Notes: generated by a model from the sequence alone, not told the origin. Positions 44,162-52,503 are shown, numbered from the stretch's first letter. The stretch is 64,000 nt of DNA from Carboxylicivirga linearis (GCF_018271995.1 NZ_JAGUCO010000007.1:124001-188000); one strand, 5' to 3'. A program made the numbers and translations.

Positions 44162-45547
44162 ATGAATCAAATATTAGTAATCGACGATGATACTTTCATG
44201 TGTAATCTGCTTGAAACCTATTTATCAAATAATGGATATAAAGTAGATGCTGTATATAGTGCCGAAGGTGCCAAAACATTATTAAGGCAAAAAAAATATG
44301 ATATTGCTGTTTGTGATTTTCGGCTTCCGGATAGTGACGGTTTGGAAATGCTGAAGGCAATTAAATCGAAAAATACAGAAACAAAAGTAATTATAATAAC
44401 GGCTTATGCAGATGTTCGCATGGCTGTAAAATTGATGAAAGCCGGTGCTTTTGATTATGTAACAAAGCCTCTTCAGCAAGAAGAACTTTTGCAATTGGTG
44501 AAGCAAGTGAGCAAAAAAGAGCCAAATGGAAGATCTAACTCTGAAGAAAAGGAGTTTATTATTGGTACTAGTCCAAAAATAAAAGAGGTCATTAGTTTAT
44601 GTAATGTAGTGGCACCAACCAAAATGTCGGTGTTAATACAGGGGGAAACAGGTGCGGGTAAAGAGTACATAGCACGATTTATTCATCAAAATAGTGATCG
44701 GAAAGATAAGCCCTTTGTTGCGGTTGATTGTGGTGCGATACCTAAGGATTTAGCTAACAGTGAACTTTTTGGTCATTTAAAAGGAGCATTCACCGGTGCC
44801 ATAAATAACAAAATAGGTGTATTTGAGCAGGCAAATGGAGGTACCTTATTTTTAGATGAGGTGGGTAATCTGGCTTATGATCTTCAGGTTAAACTACTGC
44901 GAGCCATTCAGGAAAGGGTGATTACTAAATTAGGTAGTACAAAGTCGGTTAATGTTGATGTTAGAATTATTGCAGCTACCAACGATGAGCTGGAAGTGGA
45001 TATTCAAAACAATAATTTTCGCGAAGATTTATATCACAGACTCAATGAGTTCAAATTAACTCTTCCAGCCTTGCGAGAACGTAAGGAAGATATAATGGTA
45101 TTTGCCAATCATTTTATTCAGGAAGCCAATAAAGATTTAAATAAGGCTGTAGAAGAGTTGGATCCGGAGGTGATTATTACGATGCAAAACTATCCATGGC
45201 ATGGTAATCTTCGCGAGTTGAGAAATGTTGTCAAACGATCAGTGCTGCTTTCAACTTCTGCAAGTATTTCTCTCGAAAGCCTCCCCGATGAAATAAAAAA
45301 CCATAAAAAATTGGAAGCAGGAGATATGGTTAATCAGTTGTTAGGGGAAGTTGCGGATGAAGATGAAAATGCACCCGACTTAAAAAATGCAGCTCATAAA
45401 TTTGAAAAAGAAGTAATTATTACAACCCTAGAGGAGGTGAATTTTAATAAATCAGAAGCAGCTCGTAAACTCAATATCGATAGAAAAACTCTTTATAACA
45501 AAATGAAGATGCTGGAGATTGATTATAAAGCATTAAAACGAATGTAG
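44162..45547 (+). CDS. NtrC-class sigma-54-dependent response regulator
   Basis: This 461-aa protein has a receiver (about 1-115: IDDDTFMCNLL, Asp in VCDFRLPDSDG, Lys in YVTKPL). The AAA+ activator domain (about 135-365) carries Walker A GETGAGKEYIARFIH, the sigma-54 contact loop GAFTGA, Walker B GGTLFLDEVGNL and RELRNVVKRS. A C-terminal Fis-type HTH reads NKSEAARKLNIDRKTLYNKMK. It should hydrolyse ATP to open sigma-54 promoters when phosphorylated. Genes with sigma-54-like upstream sequences lie directly downstream in the window. It is probably co-transcribed with the hybrid kinase. Confidence 0.95.
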   Translation: MNQILVIDDDTFMCNLLETYLSNNGYKVDAVYSAEGAKTLLRQKKYDIAVCDFRLPDSDGLEMLKAIKSKNTETKVIIITAYADVRMAVKLMKAGAFDYVTKPLQQEELLQLVKQVSKKEPNGRSNSEEKEFIIGTSPKIKEVISLCNVVAPTKMSVLIQGETGAGKEYIARFIHQNSDRKDKPFVAVDCGAIPKDLANSELFGHLKGAFTGAINNKIGVFEQANGGTLFLDEVGNLAYDLQVKLLRAIQERVITKLGSTKSVNVDVRIIAATNDELEVDIQNNNFREDLYHRLNEFKLTLPALRERKEDIMVFANHFIQEANKDLNKAVEELDPEVIITMQNYPWHGNLRELRNVVKRSVLLSTSASISLESLPDEIKNHKKLEAGDMVNQLLGEVADEDENAPDLKNAAHKFEKEVIITTLEEVNFNKSEAARKLNIDRKTLYNKMKMLEIDYKALKRM

Positions 45548-45594
45548 AACATCGTAAATGAATAATTCTTAACACTAAGAACTGGCTTAATAGG

Positions 45595-45612
45595 TGTGGA
45601 TTCTTCTCCACA
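45595..45612. promoter_or_regulatory. TGTGG-N8-CCACA inverted repeat upstream of the PAS kinase
   Basis: TGTGG at 45595-45599 and CCACA at 45608-45612, followed by ATTATCAAT. It shares TTCTyC-CACAAT with the site near 41940, and lies about 145 bases upstream of a sigma-54-like sequence. Confidence 0.45.
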
Positions 45613-45754
45613 ATTATCAATTGCCTGACTTTTATCTGATTTTTTTCTTGAAAAAAATAATGATTAAAGCCCTAGGCTATCGTGCTGTTGTTCTATAATT
45701 TAAAGATAGTATAGATAGTGCATGGGAGTTAGAGATAAAGTTAGGGTTATAGTG

Positions 45755-45770
45755 TGGCATAGTGCTTGAA
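45755..45770 (+). promoter_or_regulatory. Sigma-54-like promoter upstream of the PAS kinase
   Basis: TGGCATAGTGCTTGAA fits TGGCAyrN4TTGCW except that the -12 GC is GA. It is about 75 bases before ATG 45846 and downstream of the TGTGG/CCACA repeat, as an enhancer-promoter pair would be. Confidence 0.4.
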
Positions 45771-45845
45771 TTCATTAAATAAGTCGAGAAGATTTATTTG
45801 TTGAATCTGCTAATATAATTGTAGCGGTAAAATGAATTGTAAAAG

Positions 45846-47063
45846 ATGGATAAGGAGAGACGAAATAATGTTGAGCTAGAGTTATACAATAAATCCGAAG
45901 TTTTTGTGATGGAATATAAAGATAAAAATACAGTCATCAGAAAGACCCAGAGCTTGGGGAAAGAGCTGGAGTATCTAAGGTCTGTTTCCGACGAAAACAA
46001 GAGGGCTCAGAAAATTATTGATGTATTACCACAAATAGCCTGGACAGCATCTGCATCGGGACATATTGATTTTTTTAATAAAAGATGGTATAAGTACACA
46101 GGTACTCAATACGAGAATGATTTAAATAAACTGTGGTGGAAAATTATCTGTAAAGATGATCATTCAGCCATGGAGAATTTTTGGAATCAGATAAAAGAAA
46201 AAGGTATTGCTTCTGAAATAAGGGTACGCATAAAGCATGATGATTTATACCGTTGGCATTTAGTGTCTTTAATTCCGGTTAAAGATGAAGCCAATAAGGT
46301 GGTAAACTGGATTGGTACCGGCACAGATATTCATGAGCAGGTAATGCAGACCAAAAAACTGGATTCAAGAAATGCTGAATTATTGGCAATCAATCATTAT
46401 CTCGAACATTTTGTTCATGCGGTTGCCCATGATTTGAGAGCGCCGGTTTCTAATTTAAGATTACTATCTCAGGCCTTGGACAAAGCTCCGGAAGTAGATA
46501 AAGCCAAACTAATGTCCACCATATCCAGTAATGTTAATCGCTTGGATGAAACCCTTACAGGATTAATAAAAGTTATTGATATTCAAAAAACAGACGAGCC
46601 TGTTTCCTACGATGTAAATCTGTTAAATGTGGTAAATGAGGTTGTAAAAGATCTGGAAGAAAACTTGAATACCAATAATACTGCTTTACGTATTAATATT
46701 CCCGATGGGTTAATATTTAGTTATGTAAAGCCCTTTTTGAAAGTGATAATATCCAATTTACTGGCAAACTCAATAGAGTATTCGAATAAAAACCATTCCT
46801 TAAAACTCATCATTGATGCAATCAGGTTTGATGAAGATACCATTCAACTTACCATTGAAGATAATGGGATGGGAATAGATCTGGAAAAAGATGGAAAAAG
46901 GTTATTCCGACCGTTTAACAAGCTAAATCAGCACTCGAAAGGGATGGGCCTGGGCTTACATATTGTAGAAACCATGGTTCAACGTAACGGAGGGCGTATT
47001 GAAATAGAAAGTGAACTCGATAAAGGCACAAAGATCACCTTGTATCTCAAAGAGTATGATTGA
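45846..47063 (+). CDS. PAS-domain sensor histidine kinase
   Basis: This 405-aa soluble kinase has an N-terminal coiled coil (about 1-55), a PAS/PAC domain (about 60-160: PQIAWTASASGHIDFFNKRW), HisKA with the phospho-His in HAVAHDLRAPVSNLRLL and HATPase_c with NLLANSIEYSN, DNGMGIDL and GMGLGLHIVETM. The PAS family is of the type common in intracellular redox or ligand sensing; no ligand residue can be named. A single-domain receiver gene begins one base after its stop, an obvious cognate partner. Confidence 0.9.
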   Translation: MDKERRNNVELELYNKSEVFVMEYKDKNTVIRKTQSLGKELEYLRSVSDENKRAQKIIDVLPQIAWTASASGHIDFFNKRWYKYTGTQYENDLNKLWWKIICKDDHSAMENFWNQIKEKGIASEIRVRIKHDDLYRWHLVSLIPVKDEANKVVNWIGTGTDIHEQVMQTKKLDSRNAELLAINHYLEHFVHAVAHDLRAPVSNLRLLSQALDKAPEVDKAKLMSTISSNVNRLDETLTGLIKVIDIQKTDEPVSYDVNLLNVVNEVVKDLEENLNTNNTALRINIPDGLIFSYVKPFLKVIISNLLANSIEYSNKNHSLKLIIDAIRFDEDTIQLTIEDNGMGIDLEKDGKRLFRPFNKLNQHSKGMGLGLHIVETMVQRNGGRIEIESELDKGTKITLYLKEYD

Positions 47064-47064
47064 T

Positions 47065-47460
47065 ATGAATTATAACAAAGTACTACTAATTGATGATGAT
47101 CCTTTTTTAATTGAACTCAACAAATTAATGATTGAGTGGGAAGGATTGAATGATTATTTTATTGCGGCCACCAGCGCCGAAGAAGGCTTATCTTTAATTT
47201 CGGATCTCAACCAAAAAAAGAAAGCAACTCCTGATTATATACTTCTTGATTTAAACATGCCCGATATGGATGGTTTCGAATTTATGGAACAGTATAAACA
47301 GTTGTTTTATGATGGGCATACCTCAACAAAAGTTATCATTGTAACCAGTTCTACCCGCGATAAAGACAAGCAAAAAGCATTGTCATTTCCTTTTGTGGCC
47401 GATTATAAGGAAAAACCACTGCCCGATAATTATGTTGCTCAATTGATTTCGCAATCTTAA
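47065..47460 (+). CDS. Single-domain response regulator
   Basis: This 131-aa CheY-like receiver starts at ATG 47065. The acidic pocket is LLIDDDPF, the phospho-acceptor Asp is in YILLDLNMPDMDG, Thr/Ser in VTSSTRD and Lys in YKEKPL. There is no output domain, so it must act by protein interaction or as a phosphate shuttle. The open frame extends back to 47011 within the kinase gene, but the start one base past the kinase stop matches the domain boundary. Confidence 0.9.
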   Translation: MNYNKVLLIDDDPFLIELNKLMIEWEGLNDYFIAATSAEEGLSLISDLNQKKKATPDYILLDLNMPDMDGFEFMEQYKQLFYDGHTSTKVIIVTSSTRDKDKQKALSFPFVADYKEKPLPDNYVAQLISQS

Positions 47461-47461
47461 G

Positions 47462-47501
47462 TGTGATGTTTTCTCTACACAATTATGTGGAAAGCCACAC
47501 A
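47462..47501. promoter_or_regulatory. Paired TGTG/CACA inverted repeats upstream of the csbD-like gene
   Basis: TGTGA...TACACA (47462-47481) is followed by TGTGG-AAAG-CCACA (47486-47499). The first contains TTTTCTCTACACAATTAT, close to the repeats near 41940 and 45605. Confidence 0.45.
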
Positions 47502-47602
47502 CATTTTTCTTTTCACTAATTCTTTAAAAAAAACTTATAAATATTTGTAAGGTGCAGTATTTCAGAATGTAGGGTGCTTTAATATATATGGTTTTTCTTG
47601 TT

Positions 47603-47618
47603 TGGCACACTATTCTCA
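47603..47618 (+). promoter_or_regulatory. Sigma-54-like promoter upstream of the csbD-like gene
   Basis: TGGCACACTATTCTCA has an exact -24 TGGCAC; the -12 element is TC rather than GC. It shares TTGGCAnnnTATTnTCAsTA with the sequence upstream of the ytxH-like gene. It lies about 70 bases before the ATG. Confidence 0.45.
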
Positions 47619-47689
47619 GTAGTATTAGTAAACAACGTTACTGTTGAATATTAATGGAAATAACATTATAAATTTAAAAAGAAAGAATT

Positions 47690-47881
47690 ATGAATAAGTT
47701 AGAAATCAAAGGAAACTGGAATGAGTTTAAAGGAAAATTAAAACAGAAATACGGAGAAGTATTGGATGATGAGCTTACGTATTCCGAAGGTGTAGAAGAC
47801 CAGATTGTAGGAGTGATCCAGGAAAAAACAGGAAGGGCAAAAGAAGAAATTATTGATGAATTAAATGCCTTGAAAAACTAA
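47690..47881 (+). CDS. CsbD family stress protein
   Basis: This 63-aa protein has the CsbD signature: an N-terminal IKGNWNEFKGKLKQKYGEV and a C-terminal GVIQEKTGRAKEEIIDEL. CsbD-like proteins are small, hydrophilic, helical and induced by general stress in other bacteria; the molecular role is unknown. It heads a series of envelope and stress genes to about 52,400 and has regulatory-looking sequence upstream. Confidence 0.88.
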   Translation: MNKLEIKGNWNEFKGKLKQKYGEVLDDELTYSEGVEDQIVGVIQEKTGRAKEEIIDELNALKN

Positions 47882-48016
47882 ATCGATCATAGGTTATACT
47901 TTCACATGAAAGCTTTAATAATAAAATCATCTGAATAGTTTAACCGATACGAATTAATTAGACGCATCTAAAAAAGACAATATTATTTAATCAAAAACAA
48001 TTAAAAACTTAGAACT

Positions 48017-48475
48017 ATGAAGAAGTTAAAAAATATATTACCAGTTACAGCAATATTACTATCAGTCATCTTATTTTCATCTTGTAATCAAGGAAAAAAG
48101 AAAGAAGAGAAAACAGAAATTGAAAAAAATTTAACAGCGTTTAAACAGGACTTAAAAAGTTTAAATGAGTCGATAAAAGATGCTGCAGAAGATAATACCG
48201 AGGCATTTAAAGATAAAGCGGAAGCTGTTATTGATGATGTAGATGATAAAATTGAGGAGTTTGAAGACAATGCCGAGGATGCAGGAGAAGAGATAGATGA
48301 TGCTACCCAGGAAGCCATTGATAACCTGAAAGACAAAAGTGAAGACTTGAAGGATAAAATGGAAGAACTAGGTGAAGATGGAAAAGATGAGTGGGCTGAT
48401 GTGAAAGAGGAGATTAAGGATGATTTTAATGAGTTTGGCGAAAGTGTAGAAGATTTTCTGAAAGGTGATGCTTAA
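48017..48475 (+). CDS. Acidic helical lipoprotein of unknown function
   Basis: This 152-aa protein has a signal peptide with lipobox ending at Cys23 (LFSSCNQGKK). The mature chain is nearly all Glu, Asp, Lys and Ala, in amphipathic helices with roughly 11-residue periodicity (DAAEDNTEAFKDKAEAVIDD, and similar), like apolipoprotein or LEA-type sequences. No catalytic residues are seen. It lies between the CsbD and MscS genes, suggesting an envelope-stress or membrane-stabilising role (inference). Confidence 0.75.
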   Translation: MKKLKNILPVTAILLSVILFSSCNQGKKKEEKTEIEKNLTAFKQDLKSLNESIKDAAEDNTEAFKDKAEAVIDDVDDKIEEFEDNAEDAGEEIDDATQEAIDNLKDKSEDLKDKMEELGEDGKDEWADVKEEIKDDFNEFGESVEDFLKGDA

Positions 48476-48524
48476 TATCAGAAATAACATATGGATTGAT
48501 AGTGCTTTTGAACGACTATTAAAT

Positions 48525-48564
48525 AATTGGATGCTGGTATTGTACTTGCATCCAATTGTTTTTT
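48525..48564 (+). terminator. Terminator of the acidic lipoprotein gene, overlapping a sigma-54-like sequence
   Basis: AATTGGATGC (about 48525-48534) pairs with GCATCCAATT (48548-48557), then T7. The 13-base loop together with the right arm contains TGGTATTGTACTTGCA (48535-48550), a full GG-N10-GC sigma-54 match. Confidence 0.8.
48535..48550 (+). promoter_or_regulatory. Sigma-54-like promoter upstream of the mscS-like gene
   Basis: TGGTATTGTACTTGCA has GG at 48536-48537, GC at 48548-48549 and TT before the GC, so both invariant dinucleotides are at correct spacing. A start near 48561 would give a ~44-base leader for the channel gene. Because it lies inside a terminator hairpin, the match could be coincidence. 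Confidence 0.4.
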
Positions 48565-48604
48565 TGAGCCCGAAGAGTTAGGATTTACTATTAAATAAAC
48601 ACAA

Positions 48605-49510
48605 ATGTTAGATAAAATAAACCAGGCTTCTGATAAGATTATAAACAAACTGCTGGATTGGGCTGAAACCATCATTACTATGTTGCCAAACTTAATTGTG
48701 GCAATTGTTGTATTGGTGATATTTTTTACCATTGCCAAATGGGTGCGTAAACTATTAAACAAAGCTCTTTTTAAGGTGTCATCCAATCATTCGGTTAATA
48801 GCCTGATTGCAACCATTGTTTTTACAGCTATTACTTTTGCCGGGGCTTTTGTGGCATTAAATGTACTAAACCTCGATAAAACGGTTACGTCACTTTTAGC
48901 CGGAATTGGTATTGCCGGTTTAGCCATTGGATTTGCTTTTAAAGATGTTGCTTCTAACTTTTTATCCGGTATTTATATGGCGGTTAAAAGTCCGATTAAT
49001 GTGGGTGATATTATCGAGTATAACGAGGTTTATGGAACGGTAAAAGATATCGGAATAAGAGCCACAACCATCACGACTATGCAAGGTCAGGATGTGGTTT
49101 TTCCCAACCGCCTGATTGTAGAAAATTACTATACTCATTTTACCATCAATGGACATCGACGAATAGATCTTTCAGTGGGTATTTCGTATGGTGATGATCT
49201 GGAAAAAGCAGAAGAGGTAACCAAAGAAGCAATCCGTGAAATAAGCTATCTGGAGCCTGGCACAACAGTTGAGCTTTTTTATACTGAGTTTGGAAGTAGT
49301 TCAATCAACTTTGTGATTCAGTATTGGGTTAAATTTGCTCGCGAATCTGATTACCTGAAAGCACAAAGTCAAGGTATTAAAAACATCAAAAAAGCCTATG
49401 ATCAAAACGATATTACCATTACTTTCCCAATCAGAACACTGGATTTTGGTATGAAGGGAGGTAAATCACTTGGTGAAGTGCTTTCGGAAGCTAATACATC
49501 GAAAGAATAA
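48605..49510 (+). CDS. Small-conductance mechanosensitive channel (MscS family)
   Basis: This 301-aa protein has three membrane segments: about 20-45, 65-85 and 95-125. The last is the pore-lining helix with Gly/Ala-rich SLLAGIGIAGLAIGFAFKDVASNFLSG. A beta domain (VGDIIEYNEVYGTVKDIGIRATTI) and a C-terminal alpha/beta vestibule follow. It releases solutes on hypo-osmotic shock. Placement in the CsbD-YtxH cluster fits an osmotic/envelope stress unit. Confidence 0.93.
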   Translation: MLDKINQASDKIINKLLDWAETIITMLPNLIVAIVVLVIFFTIAKWVRKLLNKALFKVSSNHSVNSLIATIVFTAITFAGAFVALNVLNLDKTVTSLLAGIGIAGLAIGFAFKDVASNFLSGIYMAVKSPINVGDIIEYNEVYGTVKDIGIRATTITTMQGQDVVFPNRLIVENYYTHFTINGHRRIDLSVGISYGDDLEKAEEVTKEAIREISYLEPGTTVELFYTEFGSSSINFVIQYWVKFARESDYLKAQSQGIKNIKKAYDQNDITITFPIRTLDFGMKGGKSLGEVLSEANTSKE

Positions 49511-49597
49511 ATCCATAGAATATAACCAGAATGGGGCCATGCAAATACTTGTGTGGCTTTTGTTTTTTGTGAAAGGGTAATGGAGTATCAGGTATAA

Positions 49598-49650
49598 TGT
49601 GGAATACCAAACTGTGTATTTTGTGCCACACTTAAGGATGTTTTGCCACA
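49598..49650. promoter_or_regulatory. TGTGG/CCACA cluster upstream of the ytxH-like operon
   Basis: TGTGG at 49598-49602, CCACA at 49626-49630 and again at 49646-49650 lie about 45-95 bases upstream of a sigma-54-like TTGGCA sequence. Spacing is looser than in the other members of the series. Confidence 0.35.
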
Positions 49651-49692
49651 GTTTTTGTAATCAAAAGGTCTTCTATCCCAGTATTTGTGTTT

Positions 49693-49708
49693 TGGCAAGG
49701 TATTTTCA
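49693..49708 (+). promoter_or_regulatory. Sigma-54-like promoter upstream of the ytxH-like operon
   Basis: TGGCAAGGTATTTTCA aligns with the sequence at 47603-47618 (TTGGCAnnnTATTnTCAsTA in both). It lies 42 bases before ATG 49750. Confidence 0.4.
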
Positions 49709-49749
49709 CTACATCTAACAAATAAATGTTTAACCAAAATTTATACGTT

Positions 49750-50049
49750 ATGTCTAAAACAACAAATACATTGATAGGATTTATAGCAGGAGCAGCTGCA
49801 GGTGCCATTACAGGAATTTTATTTGCCCCCGATAAGGGATATAAAACCCGCAAGCGAGTAAAAAAGAAAGCTAAAAAAATAAAAACAGATGCTCAGCGTG
49901 AAATCAACGAGAAAATGGATGATTTGAAAGAACAAATGTCTGAAATGGTTGATGACATGAAAGGTAAGTACGCCGATGCCGAATCGGAAGTGAAAGCCCA
50001 AATGGGTAAAATTAAAAATCAGGTTGACAAAAATAAAGTTGACGCCTAA
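49750..50049 (+). CDS. YtxH domain protein
   Basis: This 99-aa protein starts at ATG 49750. It has an N-terminal glycine-rich membrane segment (LIGFIAGAAAGAITGILFAP followed by DKG), then a very basic stretch (RKRVKKKAKKIK) and a helical tail. This is the YtxH pattern, a small membrane protein often linked to general stress. An in-frame ATG at 49726 gives a non-homologous extension and is rejected. It is followed after 14 bases by a holin-like gene. Confidence 0.85.
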   Translation: MSKTTNTLIGFIAGAAAGAITGILFAPDKGYKTRKRVKKKAKKIKTDAQREINEKMDDLKEQMSEMVDDMKGKYADAESEVKAQMGKIKNQVDKNKVDA

Positions 50050-50063
50050 TAACTATTCCCGGC

Positions 50064-50414
50064 ATGAACAAATTATCATTAAAGGATAACATCTCAGAGT
50101 TAAACGGATCGGTTAAAGACTATATGGATGCACGGGTGCAATTAGCAAAGGTGCATTTGCTGGAAAAAACAAGTAAAATAGGGACTTACCTAATTACCTC
50201 CATCACCATTATGGTTACCCTTCTGTTTTGTTTATTATTATTGGCTTTGGCATTTAGTTTCTGGTATGGTAATATGGTTCAGGGCTTATTGATTTCGGTT
50301 GCCTTTTTTCTAATACTGGCTTTTGTAATCTACATATTAAGAATCCGACTAATTGGTAATCAGGTAGTGAGAAATTTAGCATCCATAATACTCGACGATG
50401 AAGACAAAAACTAA
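50064..50414 (+). CDS. Phage-holin-like (DUF1469-type) membrane protein
   Basis: This 116-aa protein has an N-terminal amphipathic helix (LNGSVKDYMDARVQLAKVHLLE) and two membrane segments (about 40-65 and 70-95). It matches the phage holin superfamily 3 proteins that occur next to YtxH genes in Bacteroidota; no phage genes are nearby, so the holin name is only a family label. A small basic gene follows five bases after its stop. Confidence 0.75.
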   Translation: MNKLSLKDNISELNGSVKDYMDARVQLAKVHLLEKTSKIGTYLITSITIMVTLLFCLLLLALAFSFWYGNMVQGLLISVAFFLILAFVIYILRIRLIGNQVVRNLASIILDDEDKN

Positions 50415-50418
50415 TGAG

Positions 50419-50634
50419 ATGAAAAAGAAAAGATTGAAATCCTTTAATGACTTGTATTATTACAAACAAAATCTGGAGTACAAAGTAAAGTACAACGAAT
50501 ACATAATGAAAGAAACCGTTCAGGATTTTGAAACGTATCTTCAGGTTTCGGCTGTTAACAGCTTAAAAGAGCATTTACAGAATACGATAAAATCATATCT
50601 CATTAGATTGATGAAGCGATATCAGTCGAGCTAA
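50419..50634 (+). CDS. Small basic protein of the ytxH-holin operon
   Basis: This protein is about 71 aa from ATG 50419; an in-frame ATG at 50398 overlaps the upstream gene and would add seven residues. It is Lys/Tyr-rich and helical (KKKRLKSFNDLYYYKQNLEY...), with no signal peptide or membrane segment. The family is not recognised. Tight linkage to the holin-like gene and a terminator 20 bases later indicate it is the last gene of a three-gene operon. Confidence 0.65.
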   Translation: MKKKRLKSFNDLYYYKQNLEYKVKYNEYIMKETVQDFETYLQVSAVNSLKEHLQNTIKSYLIRLMKRYQSS

Positions 50635-50655
50635 TTATAAACAGACTTTTTTAAT

Positions 50656-50698
50656 AAAACAGACCTCTTTATCATTGAAAGAGGTCTGTTTTTGTTTT
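50656..50698 (+). terminator. Terminator of the ytxH-holin operon
   Basis: AAACAGACCTCTT (50657-50669) pairs perfectly with AAGAGGTCTGTTT (50679-50691), followed by a T-rich tract. The remaining ~280 bases before the UspA gene hold TGTGG at 50764, a TAGCATAGTGTTG sequence near 50871 resembling the kinase promoter, and nothing coding. Confidence 0.93.
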
Positions 50699-50980
50699 TC
50701 AACCAGGTATTTAAATCTGAATTATATAATGCATATCTCAAACTAAAATCATGTAGATTTAAATGTGGAAGTTATTCAACAGGTTTGTGCAACGCATTCT
50801 GTTGAGAGGCTTCTACAGTTGGATTTACGCCATTTTTCTTTCTAAAAAAATATGTTTCTGTAACTGTCAGTAGCATAGTGTTGTGTGGTTTTATAGCAGG
50901 TGCTGTGCTAATTAATTATCTATTTCAGAATGGTATTTGAACTACTTATACCAAACAATAACAAATAAAATAATAGAGAT

Positions 50981-51817
50981 ATGAAAAAGAAGATAATTGA
51001 GTTCATTCAGACTACGGAAAACATTGAAGAGGCTACCAGAGCTTTAATCGCGTTAGGAAATAAACTGGATAAAGATCTGGAGCTGGTTATAGTAGCAGAT
51101 CCTAATATTACAACTACGCCAACAGGTATGAATCCTGTGCCGTCGATGGAGGAAGCAAAGCAGTTTTATGAATATATTGAGTCAAAGGAAAACAAAGCTC
51201 AGGAAGTCATTAATAATTTAAAAGAAATGACTCGCGATATCTATATCAACCTAAAAGTACAGACGGGTACATTGGACTATTTAGTTGAACAGAAGTCGAA
51301 GGAAGAGGATACCTACCTGATAGTGCTGGCCGACGATAATTACCGAAACGACTTTTCTATCATTACTTTCTTTGAAAAGTTTTCTCAAATTGCAGAGTGT
51401 CCTATATTAAGATTGCCGGGTAACTACCATTTCAAACCATTTGCCAAAATATTATATGGTTCTGACTATCTGGAAGTAGATATTCCTAAACTTCAGAAAT
51501 TAACCGGTATAGCCGCAGTATTCAATGCCGATGTTACCTTGTTGCATGTGACTAACGATATTCAAGCAGAGGAATTCGACACCATTAAAGTAGGAAAAGA
51601 AATTCTGGATAAAGTAGATTATAAAAAGCTGGTGGTGCGAACCATACAGGCATCTGATATATCCAATGGAATTAATAATTATGCCACCGAGAATGGCTAT
51701 GATTTAGTAGCTGTACTTCGCGAAAAGAAAGATTTCTTCGAAAACCTGTTTAATAAAAGCCAGGCCATTGAAATATCTAAAAAGTCGGATAAACCGGTAT
51801 TGATGTTTCACGAATAA
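50981..51817 (+). CDS. Universal stress protein (tandem UspA-like)
   Basis: This 278-aa protein has two Usp-like halves. The first is degenerate (KKKIIEFIQTTENIEEATRA); the second begins near FAKILYGSDYLEVDIPKLQK and has ADVTLLHVTNDI and ENGYDLVAVLREK. The G-2x-G-9x-G ATP motif is not clear in either half, so it may be a non-ATP-binding form. UspA proteins accumulate under starvation and other stress. The Dps gene follows 50 bases later. Confidence 0.8.
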   Translation: MKKKIIEFIQTTENIEEATRALIALGNKLDKDLELVIVADPNITTTPTGMNPVPSMEEAKQFYEYIESKENKAQEVINNLKEMTRDIYINLKVQTGTLDYLVEQKSKEEDTYLIVLADDNYRNDFSIITFFEKFSQIAECPILRLPGNYHFKPFAKILYGSDYLEVDIPKLQKLTGIAAVFNADVTLLHVTNDIQAEEFDTIKVGKEILDKVDYKKLVVRTIQASDISNGINNYATENGYDLVAVLREKKDFFENLFNKSQAIEISKKSDKPVLMFHE

Positions 51818-51867
51818 AGAGGGATTGATAGAATAATTAACATTTAACAATTAAAATATATATTATC

Positions 51868-52365
51868 ATGGAAGTATTAACAAAAACATATTCGAGATTA
51901 GGATTTAGTGGATTAGATACAGCCGAAATGGTGACCACAATGAACAAAGTTTTAGCCAACTATCATGTTTTTTATCAAAAACTAAGAAATTACCACTGGA
52001 ATGTTAAAGGAAGCGATTTCTTTGACTTGCACGAAAAGTTTGAAGAACTATATACCTCAGCTGTGACTAATATTGATGAGGTTGCAGAACGAATCAGGGT
52101 GTTTGGTAAGACTCCAATGAGTACTTTGGCCGAATATCTGCAGGTATCGGATATTAAAGAAACCGGAACAGATTTAACTCCTATTGAAATGGCAGGACAA
52201 GTATTAGCCGATATTGAAACCCTGGATGGATTTTTGGTTGAGGTTGCCGAGGCTGCCAATGAAGTAGGAGATATGGCCACCATGGATTTAATGAATTCAA
52301 TGATCCGTTCGTTGGAGAAACAGCACTGGATGCTAACCATGTGGCTTAATAATTCAAAAAACTAA
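51868..52365 (+). CDS. Dps family ferritin-like protein
   Basis: This 165-aa four-helix ferritin-like protein has NYHWNVKGSDFFDLHEKFEELY, providing the inter-subunit ferroxidase ligands (His, Asp, Glu), and IDEVAERIRVFG. Dps cages oxidise iron with H2O2 and protect DNA. There is no long basic N-terminal DNA-binding tail. It closes the stress island and is probably co-transcribed with the Usp gene. Confidence 0.9.
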   Translation: MEVLTKTYSRLGFSGLDTAEMVTTMNKVLANYHVFYQKLRNYHWNVKGSDFFDLHEKFEELYTSAVTNIDEVAERIRVFGKTPMSTLAEYLQVSDIKETGTDLTPIEMAGQVLADIETLDGFLVEVAEAANEVGDMATMDLMNSMIRSLEKQHWMLTMWLNNSKN

Positions 52366-52503
52366 CGAATAGTCCATTTAGTGTAAGATTAAGTTAGGTT
52401 AGAGGGGTTCAGCTTAAAAGCTGGACCTTTTTCTGTTTTAACCTTTATTTTTTAGGGGAAGTTGATACAAAGTATCGCTTCTTTTCTCACATTTGCACCC
52501 GAA

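Noticed and set aside
50064-50414. The holin-like gene as evidence of a prophage
   Set aside because: No other phage genes are nearby, and this family is normally found with YtxH stress genes.
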